Shown piece after piece: positions 9,197 through 18,019 of a stretch of 64,000 nt of DNA. The position numbers and the translations under genes were made by a program. This DNA is from Collimonas sp. OK242 (lineage in GTDB: Bacteria > Pseudomonadota > Gammaproteobacteria > Burkholderiales > Burkholderiaceae_D): contig NZ_FNOR01000010.1 in assembly GCF_900107095.1 (NCBI RefSeq), positions 62,001-126,000 of the forward strand. Reading direction: 5' to 3'. The notes under the pieces are model-generated. The model saw only the letters and a program-made list of their open reading frames with translations, was not told the origin of the DNA and searched no databases. Numbering within the stretch: position 1 is the stretch's first letter; every line of letters starts with the position of its first letter.

Positions 9197-10252
9197 ATGT
9201 ACAGTCTATCCTCCCAATCGCCCGCGCGGGGCTGGTCGTTCTGGTGGAAACCAGCCTTGTTCGTACTGGTGGCCGTGGTTGGCCTGTATTACGTCAAATG
9301 GTCGCCCTACTACCTCAAATCGTTCCTGGCAGCGGACAAGCACAGCATAGGCGCGTCCATCCTCGACGATCAGCAGGGATCGCCCGTCACCGCGGCGCTG
9401 ACCTATGCCAAGGTATATTTCCTGGCAATCTGGAAAGCCGCGGTACTGGCGGTGATCCTGGGCTCGCTGCTGCAAGTGCTGATCCCGCGCGACTGGCTGC
9501 TGCGCCTGTTCGGCCGTCCCGGCTTTAATTCGGTCTTGCGCGGCGGCTTGTTCGCTCTGCCTGGCATGATGTGTTCTTGCTGCGCCGCTCCGGTGGTCGC
9601 GGGGATGCGCCGCCAGCAAGTCTCGGTGGGTGCGGCGCTGGCCTTCTGGATCGCCAATCCGGTGCTTAACCCGGCCACGCTGGTATTCATGGGTTTCGTG
9701 CTGGGCTGGGGCTTCACCGCCCTGCGCCTGGTGGCAGGCCTGGTGCTGGTGTTGGGCGTCTCACTGATTGCGCAGCGCGTGTCCCGCCCCGAGCAAACGC
9801 CTGAACCCGCGCAGGAAGCAGTGGCCGAGGCCGCAGCGCCTGATTCGCAAAATTTCCTGGGACGTTGGTCGCGCAGTTTATGGCAGCTGTTCTGGAGCAC
9901 CATCCCGGTGTATATCCTGGCGGTACTGGCGCTGGGTGCGGCCCGGGTCTGGCTGTTCCCCCATGTCGATGGCGCCATGGGCAGCAGCCTGCTCTGGCTG
10001 GTGCCGCTTGCCGTCGCTGGGACACTATTCGTGATTCCCACTGCAGCCGAAATTCCTATCGTGCAAACCATGATGTCGCTGGGCCTGGGCACGGCGCCGG
10101 CAGTGGCGTTGCTGATGACCTTGCCAAGCATCAGCCTGCCGTCGCTGCTGATGCTGCGTAAAAGTTTCGATGCCAGGGTATTGCTTACCGTCGCGTTGCT
10201 GACGATACTGGTCGGCGTGGTCAGCGGGCTGGTGGGCGCGTTGCTGCTTTAA
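9197..10252 (+). CDS. DUF318/ArsP-like permease
   Basis: This 351-residue protein has about eight to ten membrane helices and belongs to the DUF318 permease group (ArsP/YraQ relatives), some members of which export organoarsenicals. The diagnostic Cys cluster is visible as 'GMMCSCCAAPV' with C126, C128 and C129, and a second copy of the helix pattern with 'PTAAEIPIVQ' occurs in the C-terminal half. A charged linker of ~25 residues (rich in Glu, Ala, Pro) separates the halves. The ATG at 9197 begins the usual short polar N-terminus. No arsenic genes are nearby, so the substrate is open. Confidence 0.75.
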   Translation: MYSLSSQSPARGWSFWWKPALFVLVAVVGLYYVKWSPYYLKSFLAADKHSIGASILDDQQGSPVTAALTYAKVYFLAIWKAAVLAVILGSLLQVLIPRDWLLRLFGRPGFNSVLRGGLFALPGMMCSCCAAPVVAGMRRQQVSVGAALAFWIANPVLNPATLVFMGFVLGWGFTALRLVAGLVLVLGVSLIAQRVSRPEQTPEPAQEAVAEAAAPDSQNFLGRWSRSLWQLFWSTIPVYILAVLALGAARVWLFPHVDGAMGSSLLWLVPLAVAGTLFVIPTAAEIPIVQTMMSLGLGTAPAVALLMTLPSISLPSLLMLRKSFDARVLLTVALLTILVGVVSGLVGALLL

Positions 10253-10261
10253 GCGCCGGCC

Positions 10262-10755
10262 TTGCCGGCAATCGAAACCCAACGAACTTTGTTGACCGTG
10301 CTGCACCCCGACAATGCACACCTGCTGCTCGCCTACCAACTAGCGAACAAGGACCATTTGGCGCCATGGGAACCCGCGAAGGACAGCAACTTTTATACCC
10401 CGGAATCCTGCCGCGGGCGCGCTGAAAAGGCGCATCGTTCATTTCTGGACGGCACTTCCCTGAATTTCATTGCAGTTGACAGAAGCTCGCAAAAGATGGT
10501 TGCCGGTTGTAATTTTACGAATATCGTAAGAGGCCCTCTGCTGGGCGCCAACATGGGCTATTCAGTCGCCAAAGAATTTGAAGGCCGGGGCCAATGCGAG
10601 AGATTGCCGCGACGGGAATACGTTACATATTCGATGTGATTGGCCTGCATCGCATCATGGCAAACCATGTACCTGCTAACGTGAGAAGCGAGATTTCGCT
10701 TTTGATCGACGACGGTCTGTCGTGACCGGCTGCACCCAGCCAATAGTGGACATTC
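10262..10755 (+). pseudogene. Frameshifted RimJ-like N-acetyltransferase
   Basis: Frame 1 (10262-~10592) encodes the first ~110 residues of a RimJ-type ribosomal-protein acetyltransferase, with 'HLAPWEPAKD' and 'MGYSVAKEFEGRGQ'. At that point homology jumps to another frame: from the ATG at 10594 'MREIAATGIRYIFDVIGLHR' and 'IMANHVPANVRS' follow, which is the RimJ acetyl-CoA-binding region. After 'ANVRS' about 15-20 expected residues are missing, then 'LLID' and, in a third frame, 'VCRDRLHPAN' match the expected C-terminal end. So there are two frame changes and one internal deletion. The gene is dead. Confidence 0.7.
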
Positions 10756-11035
10756 GCTAGATGCTTCGTTACAACCTTGCGGCGCACTTTATCCATAAGA
10801 TTTTCTATGTTGCGACCAAAATTATTCTCGCTTGCCTACACTTCGCCAAAAGCGGATATTGTCGTTTTACAAAATTGCTAGTTGACCTGCCAAGGTTGCT
10901 CTTTGCAAAAAAAATAGCTATTGCACAGAGAGCCTCGGCCAACATTCCATTTCCTAAATAACGGCCTCTAGAATTCGGCGCTGTCGCTGGAATGAAAAGA
11001 TCGTTGCCCTAGAAATATTAATTGGTAAAACATAC
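10756..11035. other. AT-richer intergenic region upstream of the cupin gene
   Basis: Composition drops in GC from here to about 12.7 kb. A 66-codon open frame at 10761-10961 has no family features and is not called. No clear promoter was identified. Confidence 0.3.
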
Positions 11036-11437
11036 ATGAAGTTATATTTTTCTATTTCTATCATTCTCGCAACCATCATGTCCACCCACTCCGTATTGGC
11101 TGCCGATAAGGCACCTGCGAGCAAGGAGACGCAGGTTTTCCAAAGAATTGCGATTCAGGGAACAGATCGCGAAATGGGCCTGGGAATTTCCGAATTCCCT
11201 CCCAATGCTGAAAAGCCACGACACATGGCAACTGGCCCCGAAGTCTGCTACGTGCTTGAGGGTGACATAGTATTAAAAGTGAATGGCAAGCCTACGCAAC
11301 ACATTCACGCAGGCGGGACTTTTCAAATAGCAGCGAATGCGGTCCACGTCACCAAAGCCGGACCGATGGGGGCGAAAGTCATTGCAACCTGGGTCTACGT
11401 ACCTGGAAAACAGTTCAACATTCCGGCTCCAAACTGA
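11036..11437 (+). CDS. Secreted single-domain cupin protein
   Basis: A 133-residue protein with a Sec signal peptide (cleavage about after A22, V-L-A) and one cupin barrel. Cupin motif 1 is seen as 'KPRHMATGPEVCYVLEGDI' and motif 2 as 'AGGTFQIAANAVHV'. Metal-binding His/Glu residues are partly present (H64-like His, Glu in 'GPEVCYV', His near the end of motif 2). The function of such periplasmic cupins is usually unknown; sugar or small-molecule binding is possible. It shares the low-GC patch with the beta-lactamase downstream and has fewer G/C-ending codons than its surroundings. Confidence 0.75.
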   Translation: MKLYFSISIILATIMSTHSVLAADKAPASKETQVFQRIAIQGTDREMGLGISEFPPNAEKPRHMATGPEVCYVLEGDIVLKVNGKPTQHIHAGGTFQIAANAVHVTKAGPMGAKVIATWVYVPGKQFNIPAPN

Positions 11438-11551
11438 TCTTGCATCCCTTGACTTCACTCTTGTGCCAAGCATCGAGAAACTTCTTGTGACGTGAAATTA
11501 TTTCGGGGAACGGACAAGTGGAGAGTTATTGCTCAACGTGTCTAACAAATT

Positions 11552-12721
11552 ATGAACACATTAAAACTACTATCTTTTTCAGTATATTTACTCGCTGCAA
11601 GCAGCAATGCAGCAAGCACTGTCGATCAATCCAAGATCACAGATACTGTAGATGCGGCTATCCAGCCACTGATGCAGAAGTATAGTATTCCCGGTATGGC
11701 AATCGCAGTGACCATCAATGGCCATAATTATTTCTACAACTATGGTGTAACGTCAAAAGAAACGCAGCAGCGCGTTACCAACAAGACGCTTTTTGAGATC
11801 GGGTCGTTCAGCAAAACATTTACGGCGACGCTGGCGTCTTACGCTCAAGTCAATGGAGATCTGTCACTCTCTGATAGCCCGAGCAAATATTTTCCTTTCT
11901 TGCGCGGCAGTAGCTTTGACAATATCAGCCTGCTGAATCTGGGTACGCATACTGCGGGTGGCCTTCCGCTGCAAGCTCCGGACAATATATATAATACCGA
12001 TCAGTTAATGGATTATTTTAAGCATTGGGAACCTATCCACGTTGCTGGCACATACAGAAAGTATTCAAATCTAAGTATCGGGATGCTTGGCATGATTGCG
12101 GCCAAAAGTATGGATATGTCTTTTGAGGACGCGCTTGAAAAGAAATTATTTCCAGAACTTGGCATGACGCATAGTTACATCAATGTGCCAGCCGATCAGA
12201 TGAAAGATTACGCGCAAGGTTACACCGCAAAGGATGTACCAGTCAGGTTGAATCCCGGGATTCTGGCGTCCGAAGCATACGGCGTGAAATCAGGCTCGGC
12301 GGACTTGATCCGATTTATTAACGATAACATCCAGGCGAGTAGGCTCGGTGAAAAATTTCAACGTGCGATCACGGACACTCACACAGGATATTTCAGGTCA
12401 GGCGAATTTACGCAAGATTTGATTTGGGAGCAATACCCTTATCCTGTAGAGTTGAAACAACTGCTGTCCGGTAACGATCCTAGTGTTATCTATCAAGAAG
12501 CCGTCGCAAGCAAACTAAGCCCGCCGCTGCCACCGCAAGCGGACGTTCTGATCAACAAAACCGGTTCAACGAACGGCTTTTCCACCTATGCAGCCTTTAT
12601 TCCATCTAAAAAAATTGGCATTGTGATCCTGGCCAATAAATCCTATCCCATCGATCAAAGAGTGACTGCCGCGTATCAAATACTCACACAACTGGATAAC
12701 CAGGGCGCATCAAAAAAATAG
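11552..12721 (+). CDS. Class C beta-lactamase
   Basis: The 389-residue product has a signal peptide (~1-20) and all three active-site motifs of serine class C enzymes: S85-F86-S87-K88, Y171-S172-N173, and K336-T337-G338. Spacing between them and the overall length fit AmpC (E. coli ~377 residues). It would hydrolyse cephalosporins in the periplasm. No divergent ampR lies upstream; the preceding gene is a cupin on the same strand, so expression is not obviously inducible by the usual route. GC is visibly lower than in the surrounding genes, as for the adjacent cupin, which suggests acquisition or weak amelioration. Confidence 0.92.
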   Translation: MNTLKLLSFSVYLLAASSNAASTVDQSKITDTVDAAIQPLMQKYSIPGMAIAVTINGHNYFYNYGVTSKETQQRVTNKTLFEIGSFSKTFTATLASYAQVNGDLSLSDSPSKYFPFLRGSSFDNISLLNLGTHTAGGLPLQAPDNIYNTDQLMDYFKHWEPIHVAGTYRKYSNLSIGMLGMIAAKSMDMSFEDALEKKLFPELGMTHSYINVPADQMKDYAQGYTAKDVPVRLNPGILASEAYGVKSGSADLIRFINDNIQASRLGEKFQRAITDTHTGYFRSGEFTQDLIWEQYPYPVELKQLLSGNDPSVIYQEAVASKLSPPLPPQADVLINKTGSTNGFSTYAAFIPSKKIGIVILANKSYPIDQRVTAAYQILTQLDNQGASKK

Positions 12722-13087
12722 TCGTCAGCCGGAGAGTTTCACGCTTTCGTCAATTGGTGCGCCGAGCAAATTAGTGGTGCGATGGTCAGGCCAAGGTTCC
12801 TCACGAAACGCCTCGTCACCTGAGGCGTATGCCGGGGAAAAATTAAATGTTTACGGTAGGTGTTGAGCGTCCGGTTTGGAGCAACTCGAAGGCCAGCAAA
12901 GGGTCGCAACCTGTCTTTTACGAATGGATCAGTTTGGCCAAGACCTGTTATAGAACGCCGGAGCCAAACAAGGTGTTTAGCCATCCTGAATCACGGCAAC
13001 GGCAACGATGGCAAAGCGGACACTCGTTCGCTTTGCCCATATTGCTCGGCTGTTTGAGACGTTTCCGGCAAGTCGCCTTGGCGATAT
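12722..13087. other. Intergenic region after the beta-lactamase
   Basis: No protein-like frame is convincing here. A perfect 7-bp inverted repeat (arms ACGCCTC/GAGGCGT at 12808-12814 and 12822-12828, 7-base loop) lies ~87 bases after the beta-lactamase stop, but no T-run follows, so it is at best a weak terminator. Confidence 0.35.
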
Positions 13088-13918
13088 CTAAAAACAATGT
13101 TCCGGGGCCGGAAAGGACTTGTCTTTCACTGCCTTGATATAGGCGCGGATCGCGCCTTCAATGCTCGACTGTCCTTCCATGAAATTACGCACGAAGCGAA
13201 CCTTCTTGCCGGGAAAGACATCCAGCATGTCGTGCATCACAAGCACTTGTCCCGAGCAATCCGGGCCGGCGCCAATGCCGATGGTCGGAATGGCCAGCAT
13301 CTCCGTCACTTCCTTGCCCAGCGCGGCCGGAATGGCTTCAAGCAAGAGCAACGTTGCGCCCGCCGCCTGGAGCGCCATCGCATCGGCTTTCAGCCGCTCC
13401 GCACTTTCTGCCGTTTTTCCCTGCACCTTGAATCCGCCCAGTTGATGCACGGCCTGCGGTGTCAGGCCGAGATGGGCGAATACCGGTATGCCACGCTCGG
13501 TGAGGAATGTCACGGTGTCGGCCAGCCAGGCGCCGCCTTCAAGCTTGACCATCTGCGCACCTGCCTGCATCAGTTTCACTGCATTGTCGAATGCCGACTG
13601 CGGTGTGGCATAGCTGCCAAATGGCATGTCCGCGGCCAGCAGCGCGCTCCGGTTTCCGCGCGCGGCACATGCGGTGTGATACATAATATCCGCAATCGTC
13701 ACCGGCAATGTCGTGCTGTGTCCCTGCAAGACATTGCCGAGCGAGTCGCCCACCAGCAGCAAATCGACGCCGCGGTGGTCCATCAGTGACGCAAAGCTGG
13801 CGTCGTAGCAGGTCAGCGTCGCAATCTTTGCGCCGGCACCGCGCATGGCCGATAGTGATTGCACGGTGACCGCTTTGCTGCGCATGGCGCCTTCGCTTTC
13901 CTGCAGATATCCCGACAT
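13088..13918 (-). CDS. panB: 3-methyl-2-oxobutanoate hydroxymethyltransferase
   Basis: PanB transfers the hydroxymethyl group of methylene-tetrahydrofolate to 2-oxoisovalerate, the first committed step to pantothenate. The 276-residue product shows the family's core: '[13 protein letters not shown]', the Mg-binding Asp in '[13 protein letters not shown]', 'KLEGG' with the catalytic-site lysine region, and '[13 protein letters not shown]'. The ATG at 13918 is chosen over the one at 13922-13924 because AAGGA sits 6 bases before it, whereas it abuts the other. No panC is next to it, so the pathway genes are split. Divergent from the hotdog thioesterase. Confidence 0.95.
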   Translation of the reverse strand: MSGYLQESEGAMRSKAVTVQSLSAMRGAGAKIATLTCYDASFASLMDHRGVDLLLVGDSLGNVLQGHSTTLPVTIADIMYHTACAARGNRSALLAADMPFGSYATPQSAFDNAVKLMQAGAQMVKLEGGAWLADTVTFLTERGIPVFAHLGLTPQAVHQLGGFKVQGKTAESAERLKADAMALQAAGATLLLLEAIPAALGKEVTEMLAIPTIGIGAGPDCSGQVLVMHDMLDVFPGKKVRFVRNFMEGQSSIEGAIRAYIKAVKDKSFPAPEHCF

Positions 13919-14180
13919 AGCCATTCCTTAATGTTCAATAATTCGTACTTGCCGCGTCTTGCCCGATGCTCAAGAGCGCAAAGGGGAATGATGATAACCG
14001 AAAAGGCCTGGGTTTTCGTAGGTCGCACGCAGCGCGGCGCTCGGAGTTATCATACCGGCTCAGCCGAATCCGCTTACTTGCCGGACATGGCTTTCCTTAT
14101 GCATAATGGCTGCATGAATATTCGGTCCGCCTAATAACCGTTAAGCGTCATGCACGATCCCGTCAAGAGGCCATTTTCCG

Positions 14181-14597
14181 ATGAGTGACATTCAAGAACG
14201 CATCGCAGTCAGCTTCAAATCGCAAGGCCTTATGGCGACCCTCGGTGCGAAGCTTGTCTCGGTCGCAGATGGCGAGGTGCAAATAGAATTGCCATTCTCC
14301 ACGCAGCTTTCCCAACAGCACGGCTATGTTCACGCCGGCGCAATCACAAGTATTGTTGACAGCGCATGCGGGTACGCAGCGTTGACCAAGGCGCCGCTCG
14401 AGAGCGAGGTTGTCACAGCCGAGTTCAAGATCAACTTCGTGCGGCCTGCGATCGGCGAACGATTCTTAGCCGTCGGAAAAGTACAGACTTCAGGCAAGCT
14501 ACTCACGGTCTGTACAGGAGAAGTCCGAGCCTTATCGGGAACCGTCTGGAAAGTGATTGCCATCATGCAGGCAACGATCGTCAACGTCCGTGCCTGA
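14181..14597 (+). CDS. PaaI-type hotdog-fold thioesterase
   Basis: A 138-residue hotdog protein of the PaaI/DUF4442 kind, which hydrolyses acyl-CoA thioesters. The central helix motif 'HGYVHAGAITSIVDSACGYA' contains the expected His-Gly and the acidic Asp of the hotdog helix, followed by strands 'VVTAEFKINFVRPA' and 'GEVRALSGTVWKVIA'. Such enzymes act as tetramers in the cytoplasm, often on aromatic acyl-CoAs. It is 36 bases upstream of the MFS gene on the same strand, so the two may be co-transcribed. Confidence 0.85.
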   Translation: MSDIQERIAVSFKSQGLMATLGAKLVSVADGEVQIELPFSTQLSQQHGYVHAGAITSIVDSACGYAALTKAPLESEVVTAEFKINFVRPAIGERFLAVGKVQTSGKLLTVCTGEVRALSGTVWKVIAIMQATIVNVRA

Positions 14598-14633
14598 CAC
14601 CTGGCCGCATCTCAATTTCTCGCACACAGAATA

Positions 14634-15842
14634 ATGAGCGATCTGAACGCTGTAGCAATTTCCTCTGATTCGGACGTCGACGGCACTGCCGTCCGTCGCC
14701 GCTCCCTGCTGGCGGCCTGCAGCGCCCATGCAGTACATGATGGCCTGACCGACCTCATCTACGTACTGCTGCCTATCTGGCAGGCGCAATTTTCCATCAG
14801 TTACGCGCTGGTGGGACTGCTGCGCGGATCCTATTCCGGCATGATGGCCGGCTGCCAGCTGCTAGCCAGCCGGCTGGCAAAACGCTGGGGGCGAGAACGC
14901 ATGCTGGTGGGAGGAACGGCGCTGGCCGGCATCGCCTACCTGATTGCCGGTCAGGCCGGAAGTCTGACGGTACTGCTGATTGCGCTGTTGCTGGGTGGTC
15001 TGGGAGCCAGTACTCAGCACCCGCTGGCGTCCTCGTTGATCACCGATACGCATGAGGCCGGCGGCGGCGTCAAAGAGGCGCTGGCACAGTACAACTTTGC
15101 CGGCGACATCGGCAAGACGCTGATACCGGGTCTGGTGGGCCTGTTGCTGGTGGTCGCGAGCTGGCAGGCCAGCGTTACGCTGATGGGCTTGCTCGGACTG
15201 GCCGCAGCCGGTCTGCTGCGGTGGCTTATTCCGGTACGGGACGAACAGGTATCCAGCAAGGGGAAAGCCGCCAAGGTAATAACCGGCACCGGTTCGGCCA
15301 GCGGACTGCGTGCGCTGCTGCTGACCGGCACCCTCGACAGCGCGGTGCGGATGGGATTTCTCACCTTCCTGCCATTCTTATTGAAAAGCAAAGGCGCCGG
15401 CACGGCAGGCATCGGCCTCGCGCTGTCGCTCTTGTTTGTCGGCGGCGCGTTCGGCAAATTGTTTTGCGGTTATCTGGGGGCGCGCATCGGCATGATGAAA
15501 ACGGTGTGGATCACGGAATCCGCCACATCTCTATTGATCTTGCTGGCGGTATGGTTACCGCTGTTCGGAATGATGGCGATGCTGCCGCTGCTGGGGCTGG
15601 CTTTGAACGGGACGTCTTCGGTACTGTACGGCGTGGTGCCGGAATTGGCCAAAGCGGGAAAACGCGAGCAAGCTTTTGCGCTGTTCTATACCTGCACCAT
15701 AGGTGGTGGTGCGTTGTCACCGGTGCTGTTTGGTCGGCTGGGCGACATTGCAGGAGTCTCCACTGCGTTGATAACCCTGGCGGCGATCCTGCTGTTCACA
15801 TTGCCGTTATCGTGGCGGGTACAGAAAGAGATCGGCGCCTGA
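14634..15842 (+). CDS. MFS transporter, fosmidomycin-resistance (Fsr)-like
   Basis: The 402-residue product is a 12-helix major facilitator. The segment 'HAVHDGLTDLIYVLLPIWQ' in helix 1 and 'GGLGASTQHPLASSLI' after helix 4 are the family marks of Fsr-like efflux carriers. A central charged loop at ~200-215 separates the two six-helix halves. It probably exports a small phosphonate-like or other polar compound; the specificity is not shown by the sequence. Starts 36 bases after the thioesterase. Confidence 0.82.
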   Translation: MSDLNAVAISSDSDVDGTAVRRRSLLAACSAHAVHDGLTDLIYVLLPIWQAQFSISYALVGLLRGSYSGMMAGCQLLASRLAKRWGRERMLVGGTALAGIAYLIAGQAGSLTVLLIALLLGGLGASTQHPLASSLITDTHEAGGGVKEALAQYNFAGDIGKTLIPGLVGLLLVVASWQASVTLMGLLGLAAAGLLRWLIPVRDEQVSSKGKAAKVITGTGSASGLRALLLTGTLDSAVRMGFLTFLPFLLKSKGAGTAGIGLALSLLFVGGAFGKLFCGYLGARIGMMKTVWITESATSLLILLAVWLPLFGMMAMLPLLGLALNGTSSVLYGVVPELAKAGKREQAFALFYTCTIGGGALSPVLFGRLGDIAGVSTALITLAAILLFTLPLSWRVQKEIGA

Positions 15843-15951
15843 TTGCCGTGCATTCGCATCAAAGCGGGCACAAATCAAATGCCATAGGCTCCCATGCAAA
15901 CACTAGTCATTCCGATATTGATGACGCAAACCAGCCGGTCAGGCGCCTCAG
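15843..15951. other. Intergenic region after the Fsr-like gene
   Basis: Nothing recognised. The next 180 bases hold a small unassigned open frame described separately. Confidence 0.3.
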
Positions 15952-16131
15952 GTGTATGCTTATGAGGTAAATCCTGATTTGTTGCTTTTCACGGAAATCG
16001 AGTACGGTACAAAATGGTATCGAGACACCGGACACGCAGGCGGCATGCCGGTCCCCGAGCTTCAACCGGGGCGGAGTTATTCCGCAGTAGCCGGAGTTAC
16101 CCAGCAAAACTGCGCCCCATATCAACATTAG
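15952..16131 (+). CDS. Possible small unassigned ORF or gene remnant (59 codons)
   Basis: A GTG-initiated frame of 59 codons ending in TAG reads in a protein-like way: 'VNPDLLLFTEIEYGTKWYRD' then 'AGGMPVPELQPGRSYSAVAG'. A TGA lies ten codons upstream in the same frame, so it is not the visible end of a long gene. There is no clear ribosome site and I recognise no family. It could be a relic of a larger gene, like the other remnants in the window, or chance. Confidence 0.22.
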   Translation: MYAYEVNPDLLLFTEIEYGTKWYRDTGHAGGMPVPELQPGRSYSAVAGVTQQNCAPYQH

Positions 16132-16162
16132 TCATCGCATCGATGGGAAAGGCGAAGGAATT

Positions 16163-16612
16163 ATGGCTGCGAACACAATTCGACTTCATCGCATACTCCG
16201 GGCAAGCCCCGAGAGAATCTACCGAGCGTTTCTCGATGCCGACGCGATGGCTAAATGGCTGCCGCCAAATGGTTTCACTGGCAAGGTCCACCATATTGAT
16301 GCCAAAGTCGGCGGCACCTACAAAATGTCGTTTACGAACTTCGCCACGAGAGACAGTCATTCCTTTGGCGGAGAGTATCTCGAGCTGATACCCAACGAAC
16401 GGATTCGGCATACGGATAAATTCGACGATCCTAATTTGCCGGGGGAAATGCAGACGACAGTTTCTTTACTGAAGGTCTCCTGCGGCACTGAGGTAAACAT
16501 TGTGCAAGAAGGCATACCGGAAGCCATTCCACTTGAGGCTTGCTATCTCGGGTGGCAGCAATCGCTCACTCTTCTTGCGCAATTGGTTGAGGCTGAGATT
16601 GCCGAGCAATAA
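16163..16612 (+). CDS. SRPBCC (AHSA1-type) ligand-binding protein
   Basis: A 149-residue START/Bet v 1-fold protein of the AHSA1 group. The opening strand-helix 'HRILRASPERIYRAFLDADA' with 'MAKWLPP', and the middle strands 'GGTYKMSFTNF' and 'GGEYLELIPNERIRHTDKFD', are the family pattern. The C-terminal long helix with 'GWQQSLTLLAQLVEAE' closes the ligand cavity. These proteins bind hydrophobic ligands in the cytoplasm; the specific role is unknown. The next downstream sequence is a reductase relic. Confidence 0.85.
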   Translation: MAANTIRLHRILRASPERIYRAFLDADAMAKWLPPNGFTGKVHHIDAKVGGTYKMSFTNFATRDSHSFGGEYLELIPNERIRHTDKFDDPNLPGEMQTTVSLLKVSCGTEVNIVQEGIPEAIPLEACYLGWQQSLTLLAQLVEAEIAEQ

Positions 16613-16749
16613 GTTGGCAAGCCAATGCCTGACCTTCAAGTGAACTGGACAGCCAAAAGCCGTTCAGCCCCGGCTGCCAGTTGCGCCCAACCGACGATAG
16701 CCGGAAAGGTTGATGGGGCGACGAGCCGCCGTAGCACACGTCCGTCTTC

Positions 16750-16965
16750 GTGCAGACGCATCACCCGCGGGCGGCGTATCTATTATTCGACAGTATCTGC
16801 GCGCCAGCCTGATTGACGAACTACATCTCGCCATCGGACCTGTCTTACCCGGATCAGGTGAGCATCTCTTGAATGGCATCGATATGCATGCCTTGGGCTA
16901 TGACTGCACGAGCCACGTGGCGGGCGAACGTGCGGCTCACGTCTTTCTGCGCAAACGGCCGCGAT
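16750..16965 (+). pseudogene. Relic of a RibD C-terminal-type dihydrofolate-reductase-like protein
   Basis: One frame carries 'GGVSIIRQYLRASLIDELHL', 'AIGPVLPGSGEHLLNGIDMH' and 'HVAGERAAHVFLRK', which is the C-terminal half of the small DHFR-like (RibD_C) reductase family. The N-terminal half with the nucleotide-binding strand is absent, and the frame runs on ~35 codons past the expected end with no homology. It is a 5'-truncated relic. The ~120 bases between the AHSA1 gene and this point show no intact frame. Confidence 0.6.
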
Positions 16966-17183
16966 TCGGTCGGGCATATCATCAGCAGCTTCTCAACTCA
17001 CGTATCAGGCAGGTCTGTGTGAGGACAGCGTTGGCAACATCCATTATTTCACCTGTCGTAATTAAGGCTTGACCTCAAGTCCACTTCAACTTGTATTCTG
17101 GCGCGTAACCCAACTTGGCACATCGCTCAAGCCCTTACGTTGGCAGCATGTTAATTTACACATCAATAATTCAAGGAGCCGAC
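16966..17183. other. Intergenic region upstream of the thiopurine methyltransferase gene
   Basis: No gene recognised. The last bases hold a strong ribosome site, AAGGAG at 17173-17178, 5 bases before the tpm ATG. Confidence 0.4.
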
Positions 17184-17828
17184 ATGGAAGCAAGTTTTTG
17201 GCATCAAAAATGGGAACGAGGCGATATTAAGTTTCATGAAAATGAGACAAACCCGTTACTAATACAACATTTCGGAAAATTGAATCTGGCCAATGGCAGT
17301 CGTGTATTCCTGCCGTTGTGTGGCAAGACACGCGATATCGCATGGCTGCTTGCCGGCGGTTATCGCATCGCTGGCGCAGAATTGAGCGAACTTGCCATTA
17401 GCGATTTATTTAAAGAACTTGGCTTGGAGCCGACCATATCCAAAGTCGGGAAATTGACACGCTACAGTGCTAAAGATATCGACATATTAGTTGGCGATAT
17501 CTTTGATATATCAACAGAATACCTTGGCCCCGTCAGCGCGATATACGATCGCGCCGCTCTAGTCGCCCTGCCCGCTCGCACGCGGGAGCAATATACGTCG
17601 CACCTGATGAAAATAACCGGCGCAGCGCCGCAGTTGCTGATCTCTTATGAATACAGCCAACTGCTGATGGATGGCCCGCCGTTTTCAGTTACCGAGGACG
17701 AAGTAAAGCAACACTATGGCGCTGCTTACCAAGTGAAATCTGTCGAACGCAAGAATGTCGCGGGCGGATTGAAGGGGAAAGTTGCGTCGACGGAGTCCGC
17801 TTGGCTGCTCCAAAAAACCGGTAAATAA
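17184..17828 (+). CDS. tpm: Thiopurine S-methyltransferase
   Basis: A 214-residue class I SAM-dependent methyltransferase of the TPMT family. It opens with 'EASFWHQKWERGDIKFHE', the family N-terminus, and has the SAM-binding strand 'RVFLPLCGKTRDIAWLL' and 'YDRAALVALPARTREQY', the TPMT-specific region. Bacterial members methylate thiols, tellurite and selenium oxyanions, giving volatile or less toxic products. The ATG at 17184 is fixed by AAGGAG 5 bases upstream, excluding the longer frame from 17115. GC is lower than in neighbouring genes. It stands alone. Confidence 0.92.
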   Translation: MEASFWHQKWERGDIKFHENETNPLLIQHFGKLNLANGSRVFLPLCGKTRDIAWLLAGGYRIAGAELSELAISDLFKELGLEPTISKVGKLTRYSAKDIDILVGDIFDISTEYLGPVSAIYDRAALVALPARTREQYTSHLMKITGAAPQLLISYEYSQLLMDGPPFSVTEDEVKQHYGAAYQVKSVERKNVAGGLKGKVASTESAWLLQKTGK

Positions 17829-18019
17829 TACGGTGGGGCGCAATCCATGGCGTGTTGCGTCCACCGGTTGCATCCCGGTCGAAAACCGACAGTCCGTAGT
17901 CGGCCACTACGGGTCAGATATACCGCCGCCAGAAAGCCAGCGGCCGCACTCGCCCGAATTGTTCCAGTGTTATATTTCAACATTCTGCTGTTCAAGCTAA
18001 ATTCAAAAGGAATACGATC

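Noticed and set aside
10761-10961. 66-codon AT-rich frame upstream of the cupin gene
   Set aside because: No ribosome site, no family features, and composition explains an open frame by chance.
12739-13137. Several short frames after the beta-lactamase
   Set aside because: They conflict with each other, lack ribosome sites and show no recognisable features.
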